Positions 60,245-64,000 of a stretch of 64,000 bases of DNA are shown one piece after another. The position numbers were made by a program, and so were the translations under genes. This DNA comes from an uncultured Phycisphaerales bacterium (lineage in GTDB: Bacteria; Planctomycetota; Phycisphaerae; Phycisphaerales; UBA1924): contig CALKJW010000002.1 of NCBI GenBank assembly GCA_937995595.1, forward strand, positions 58,510 through 122,509, in the 5' to 3' direction. Under the pieces are notes generated by a model that was not told the origin of the DNA, did no database searches, and saw nothing but the letters and a program-made list of their open reading frames with translations. Each line of letters starts with the position of its first letter. Positions within the stretch are counted from its first letter, which is position 1.

Positions 60245-61572
60245 CGACGACCAATCGATCGATGAAGGCGGCCGCGCTCGTGACACTGGCCGGCATGGCC
60301 CTTGGCGCGGCCGCGTTGACGGGCTGCGCGGGCAGGCCGCTGGGCCCGGGCGACGTGGCCGGGCGCTACATCGTGGCGATCTGCGACGCCGACATGTCGG
60401 CGACGGCGTTCGGCACCGGCGCGCTGGGCGAGCGCGACCCGGGCGCTCGCGACTGCCTCACCGTCGTCTCGCTGCCCATCACCGAGCCGCAGACCGCGTT
60501 TGCGCAGATCGCGGTCTCCAACTCGGCGATGGGCCCGCCGAACGCGCTGAGCGTGTCGGCCGACGGACGGCTGGCGTTCGTCGTCGAGTCGCGCGGGCCG
60601 GCCGGCGTCGGGGCGACGAGCATCAACGATCTGCCGCCGGGCGAGAACCTGGCGGTCATCGACCTGAGCGCGCCGATGTCCCCGCGCCTGCTGGGCACGA
60701 TCGTCGTCGGCGTCGAGCCCACGGCGGTCGCCGCGCACCCGACGCAGCGCCTGGTGGCGGTGGCGAACCGCTCGCCGCGCCAGCAACTGGTGATGGTCGC
60801 GTACGACGAGCACGGGTACCCGATCGACGACGCGATGGCCTGGCCGCTGTTCGGGCTCGACGACGACGGCGCGCGGGCGACGGGCCTTGCGTGGCGTCCG
60901 CAGGGCGACGGGCTGGCCGTCACGCTGCCGGAGCGTGACGAGGTCGTGTTCTACCGCTTCGGCCGCGACACCGACGGCTCGTCGATGCTGACGGCCTGGG
61001 GCGGACCGGTGCGCGTGGGCAAGTACCCGTACTCGGGCGCGTTCACGCCCGACGGCCGGTTCTTCATCACGACCGACCTGCAGTGGGGCCCGGAGGTCGA
61101 GGGCTTCATCGTCGGAGCGCCCGCTGGCCAGTTGACCGTCATCCGGCTCGACGAGGGCGGCGCGCACCGCGTGGTTTCGACCGCGACGGTCGGCGTGAAC
61201 CCCGAGGGCCTGGCGATCAGCCGCGACGGTCGGCTCGTCGCCACCAGCAACCTGCTGCGAACCTTCCTGCCCGAGGAGGACGCGCGCGCGACGCGCGAGG
61301 GCTCGCTCTCGCTGCTGACGCTCAGCCCCGCGACCGGCGAACTCACGCTCGCCGGCGAGTTCCCCATCGCGGCCATGCCCGCGGGCATCGCCTTCGACGC
61401 CAAGGACCAGTTCCTCGCCGTCACGCAGTTCCGCTCGTTCGACCCCGACGCGACCACCGGCGAACTGTCGTTCTGGCGGGTCAACCGCTCCGGCTCGCGG
61501 CCGACGCTCGAACAGATGGATTTCTACGTCGGCCTCGGCCAAGGCCCGCACGGGGTGCTGATCATCCGCTGA
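60241..61572 (+). CDS. Beta-propeller lipoprotein (YncE/lactonase-like)
   Basis: 443 residues from a GTG that overlaps the rluD stop. A lipobox (ALTGC, Cys29) follows a short signal. The mature chain has repeated 40-50-residue blades with AFVVESRG, VAVANRSPRQ, FTPDGRFFITTD, LAISRDGRLVATS and QGPHGVLIIR at the end, the pattern of seven-bladed YncE or 6-phosphogluconolactonase propellers. Active residues of lactonase are not obvious, so a surface or sensing role is as likely. Confidence 0.82.
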   Translation: MTTTNRSMKAAALVTLAGMALGAAALTGCAGRPLGPGDVAGRYIVAICDADMSATAFGTGALGERDPGARDCLTVVSLPITEPQTAFAQIAVSNSAMGPPNALSVSADGRLAFVVESRGPAGVGATSINDLPPGENLAVIDLSAPMSPRLLGTIVVGVEPTAVAAHPTQRLVAVANRSPRQQLVMVAYDEHGYPIDDAMAWPLFGLDDDGARATGLAWRPQGDGLAVTLPERDEVVFYRFGRDTDGSSMLTAWGGPVRVGKYPYSGAFTPDGRFFITTDLQWGPEVEGFIVGAPAGQLTVIRLDEGGAHRVVSTATVGVNPEGLAISRDGRLVATSNLLRTFLPEEDARATREGSLSLLTLSPATGELTLAGEFPIAAMPAGIAFDAKDQFLAVTQFRSFDPDATTGELSFWRVNRSGSRPTLEQMDFYVGLGQGPHGVLIIR

Positions 61573-61662
61573 GATTGTCGGGCAAACAGCAGCGCAGATT
61601 CTCAGAGGGCGCCCCGCGCGCCCGACTGCTCTCCGCCCATCTGCGCACCTGAAGTTCTGCTC

Positions 61663-62223
61663 TCACCGCTTGGGCTTGTCGTCGAGGTCGAGGTCGAAGT
61701 CGCTCTCGCCCAGTTCGTCGAGCAGGCTGTCGATCTGCGACAGTTCGTCGTCCTTGCGGTCGGGCTTCGGCGCGGGCTGCGCCCCCCCGGTCCCCCCGCC
61801 CCCCCCACCGCCACCGCCCGCCTGCTGGCCCGCCCACGTCGGCACGCCGTCGATCGCGCTCGGCGGGCCGCCGGGCGGCGGCGCGACGCTTCCCGCGGCG
61901 TAGGCCGCCGCGGCGTCGATGTCCTTTGGGTGCCCGTCGATCCGCACGACGAACACGACCGGGCCGACGGCGAGCAGGTCGCCGGGCACCAGTTCGCGCC
62001 GCGCTACGCGTTCCTTGTTGACGTAGGTGCCGTTCGACGATTTCAGGTCGCGGACGACCAGTTCGTCGTCGTCCTCGAGCAGTTCGCAGTGGTGCCGCGA
62101 AACGCTGGCCAGCGGGATGCGCAGTTTGCACTCCTGCCCGCGCCCGATCGTGGCCGGGAGCGAACGCAGCGGCAACTCCTTGGCGGTGCCGTCCTGCTGG
62201 ACCATCATCAGGGAAATGTTCAC
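61663..62223 (-). CDS. FHA-domain protein
   Basis: 186 residues from a GTG at 62223. The FHA fold is clear: ATIGRGQECKLRIPLASVSRHHCELL and VRDLKSSNGTYVN. These bind phospho-Thr peptides. A Gly tract (GGGGGGGGG) from C-rich DNA on + and an acidic tail (SDFDLDLDD) follow. Serine/threonine kinase partner not seen here. Divergent from hemW. Confidence 0.92.
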   Translation of the reverse strand: MNISLMMVQQDGTAKELPLRSLPATIGRGQECKLRIPLASVSRHHCELLEDDDELVVRDLKSSNGTYVNKERVARRELVPGDLLAVGPVVFVVRIDGHPKDIDAAAAYAAGSVAPPPGGPPSAIDGVPTWAGQQAGGGGGGGGGTGGAQPAPKPDRKDDELSQIDSLLDELGESDFDLDLDDKPKR

Positions 62224-62267
62224 GCGGGACCTACCCTTCCGCGGCCGAACCGCCGCCGTGCACTGCC

Positions 62268-63587
62268 ATGTCTGCCCCGCAACATATCAGCCTGACGCAG
62301 ATCGGGCAACCGTCGGGCGCGGTTCACGGGCATCCGCTGGACGCGCCGGCCGACCGGCCGCCTGTTCGGTCGCTGTACATACACGTGCCGTTCTGCGCGC
62401 ACAAGTGCCACTACTGCGACTTCTACTCGTTCGTGGACACGCGCGACCAGCAGTCGGCGTTTGTTGACCGATTGACCGCGGAAGTCGAGCGCCTCGCGCC
62501 GTTCGCCGCGGGCGCGCCGCTGCGAACGGTGTTCGTCGGCGGGGGCACGCCGTCGCTGCTCCGCGTGGACCTCTGGCGGCGCCTGCTCGGCCGCTTGGCC
62601 GATCTGTTCGACCTGTCGTGGATGCGCGGCGCGCCGGGCGAGCCGCCGCGAGGCGAGTTCACCGTCGAGTGCAACCCGGAATCGGCAACGCCCGAGTTGC
62701 TGGGCGCGCTCGCGGCGGGCGGCGTGAACCGCGTGAGCGTCGGCGCCCAGTCGTTCGATCCGCGGCACCTGCGCACGCTCGAGCGCACGCACGACCCGGC
62801 CAACGTCGCCCGCGCGCTCGACGCCGCCCGCGCGGCGGGCGTCGCACGCGTCTCGGCCGACCTGATCTTCGGCATCCCCGGCCAGTCGCTCGACGACTGG
62901 GACCGCGACCTGCGCTCCGCGCTGGCGCTCGGCACCACCCACCTTTCCTGCTACGCGCTCACCTACGAGGCCAACACGCCGATGACGGCGCGCCTGAAGC
63001 GCGGCGAGTTCGCCGCGGCGAACGAGGACTTGGAGGCGGAGATGTTCGCCCACACGGTGCGCGTGCTGCGCGGTGCGGGACTGGAGCGATACGAGGTCAG
63101 CAACTTCGCGCGCCCGGGTCACGAGAGCATCCACAACCTCGCCTACTGGCGGCAGGAGCAATGGCTCGCCGCGGGCCCCAGCGCATCGGGCCACGCGTGG
63201 GCCGGGCCGACCATGCGCGCAGGGAGCTGGCGCTGGAAGAACAACCCGCGCCTCGGCGACTACCTCGCGCCCCGTGCCGACGACGACGACTCCTCACCCA
63301 TCACCGATGTCGAACCGCCCGATGCCCCGCGGCTCATCCGCGAGCGCATCATGATGGGCCTGCGCATCGCCGAGGGAATCGATGCCGCGGCACTGCTCGA
63401 CGATGCCGAAGCCGCCGCGCCCGGCGCGGCCGAACGCCTCCGCCGCGCCGCCGATCACTTCATCCAGCGCGGGCTGCTCCGCGCTCTGCCCGACCGTTGG
63501 ACACTCACCGATGATGGCTTCCTCGTCTGCGACTACGTCGCGGCGGAACTGATGCAGGCAAGTGGACGCCGCGAAGCCGGTCGATAA
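62268..63587 (+). CDS. hemW: Radical SAM heme chaperone HemW
   Basis: 439 residues. The radical SAM site is PFCAHKCHYCDFYSF (CxxxCxxC). FVGGGTPSLL, NPESATPELL, VSVGAQSFDPRHLRTLERTHD and NLAYWRQEQWLAAGPSASGH are all typical of HemW. The C-terminal domain is present. It inserts heme into acceptor proteins and is distinct from HemN. An N-terminal 35-residue polar extension precedes the core. No good Shine-Dalgarno sequence. Confidence 0.93.
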   Translation: MSAPQHISLTQIGQPSGAVHGHPLDAPADRPPVRSLYIHVPFCAHKCHYCDFYSFVDTRDQQSAFVDRLTAEVERLAPFAAGAPLRTVFVGGGTPSLLRVDLWRRLLGRLADLFDLSWMRGAPGEPPRGEFTVECNPESATPELLGALAAGGVNRVSVGAQSFDPRHLRTLERTHDPANVARALDAARAAGVARVSADLIFGIPGQSLDDWDRDLRSALALGTTHLSCYALTYEANTPMTARLKRGEFAAANEDLEAEMFAHTVRVLRGAGLERYEVSNFARPGHESIHNLAYWRQEQWLAAGPSASGHAWAGPTMRAGSWRWKNNPRLGDYLAPRADDDDSSPITDVEPPDAPRLIRERIMMGLRIAEGIDAAALLDDAEAAAPGAAERLRRAADHFIQRGLLRALPDRWTLTDDGFLVCDYVAAELMQASGRREAGR

Positions 63588-63612
63588 ATGACCGCGTGGA
63601 ACGCGCAGAGAT

Positions 63613-64000
63613 TCAATTGGCCCGTGCACGACTTGGTGCTGCCTCGGGTGACCCCTCATCTCTGTCTGAAGCAGTTGTGGAAGTCCCTCGATGCACAAAG
63701 GCCACCTGCTCATCGTCGAAGTGAAACGTGACTCGCTCGAATCGCCGCAGTGCTGGCGCGCCGAGAATCGGCATCGCGGCCGCACAGGTGGGAAGTGTCG
63801 CGTCGTCAAACACGACCACCAGCAGGTTTGTCAAATCTGCGCCGCCTATACGGAGGCTCCCCGTGAACCGGTGTCGCTCTGCTTGCGTTGCTCCGGTCGG
63901 TGAGTGAATCTGGATTGATCCGTTCTCTTCAATCGCGTCCCGCCAAGGAGGTGTGGACGCAATGCTGCTCGGCAAGAACAGGTCGGCGCCGCACGCCGTG
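63613..64000 (-). CDS. Retropepsin-like aspartyl protease family protein, 5' part off the window
   Basis: The frame is open to the window edge and gives about 129 C-terminal residues, starting ACGADLFLPSSIAS. The late ILGAPALRRFERVTFHFDDEQV matches the typical ILG-x-x-x-LRRFxVTxDF end of bacterial retropepsin-like proteins. The segment where the active DTGA motif would be reads ACGA at the edge, so the Asp seems to be missing; a TTG at 63975 could also start a short form. The family call is moderate. Confidence 0.5.
   Translation of the reverse strand, partial: TACGADLFLPSSIASTPPWRDAIEENGSIQIHSPTGATQAERHRFTGSLRIGGADLTNLLVVVFDDATLPTCAAAMPILGAPALRRFERVTFHFDDEQVAFVHRGTSTTASDRDEGSPEAAPSRARAN

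Overview
The window comes from a high-GC (about 70% by eye) planctomycete, most likely of class Phycisphaerae. The best evidence is three secreted proteins ending in the GC-type dockerin signature (D-x-D-x-x-G-x-x-x-V-x-D-I-F-x-F-L-x-x-W-F). Supporting signs are the 'CNGNSVPDEC'-type linkers, pseudopilin genes, a TPR-rich giant protein, a RAYT-type transposase remnant, and palindromic GGA-loop repeats. Taxonomy is inferred from gene content only, since no rRNA gene is present. I saw no tRNA gene and no CRISPR array.

Layout. 1-10.4 kb: 3'-truncated hydantoinase/oxoprolinase gene, a 1355-aa secreted beta-helix/cadherin-like/dockerin protein, an ANTAR response regulator, a pentein-fold (guanidino hydrolase-like) protein and a second dockerin protein with a clear terminator. 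10.4-13.6 kb: rnc, a short rpmH (bL34) gene, an HD-GYP gene and lipA. 13.7-28.2 kb: the main locus, a co-directional exosortase and exopolysaccharide island. Its genes in order encode an outer-membrane export lipoprotein, exosortase, an EpsI-family protein, a 1522-aa TPR protein, a Wzz/BY-kinase fusion with an altered Walker A, an NAD-dependent sugar-nucleotide epimerase/dehydratase, a WecA/MraY-type initiating transferase, a ParA-like ATPase and VanZ. 28-38 kb: a cation antiporter, murJ, an SDR, a membrane protein, an orphan DNA methyltransferase overlapping ugd, a methyltransferase, a polyprenyl diphosphate synthase and asd. 38-43 kb: a decayed REP-associated transposase, a heme oxygenase-like gene, a third dockerin gene, two pseudopilins and a small membrane protein. 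43-50.6 kb: tyrS, a Gfo/Idh-like gene, rnpB (RNase P RNA) carrying a palindrome-rich P12 extension, an ACT protein, iscS-iscU-iscA, and an RsbW/RsbV-type pair. 50.7-64 kb: a 1172-aa TPR-secretin, a hypothetical protein, coaX, a degenerate MnmE-like GTPase, a YfgM-like membrane protein, an rluD-type synthase, a beta-propeller lipoprotein, an FHA protein, hemW and a 5'-truncated retropepsin-like gene.

How the parts fit. The 13.7-28.2 kb island has what is needed to start (WecA/MraY-type), modify (epimerase, with ugd nearby), polymerise or regulate (Wzz/BY-kinase) and export (SLBB lipoprotein) a polysaccharide. The exosortase and EpsI-family protein suggest that surface proteins are attached to it. 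No PEP-CTERM-like substrate is encoded here, so the exosortase targets lie elsewhere. The dockerin proteins, two pseudopilins and the TPR-secretin suggest a type II/IV-pilus-like export system for surface proteins, but that link is an inference.

Across the window many genes have a TANNNT hexamer 6-9 nt before the start codon and no Shine-Dalgarno sequence. The same hexamer lies the same distance before the rnpB 5' end. This points to widespread leaderless transcription driven by -10-only promoters.
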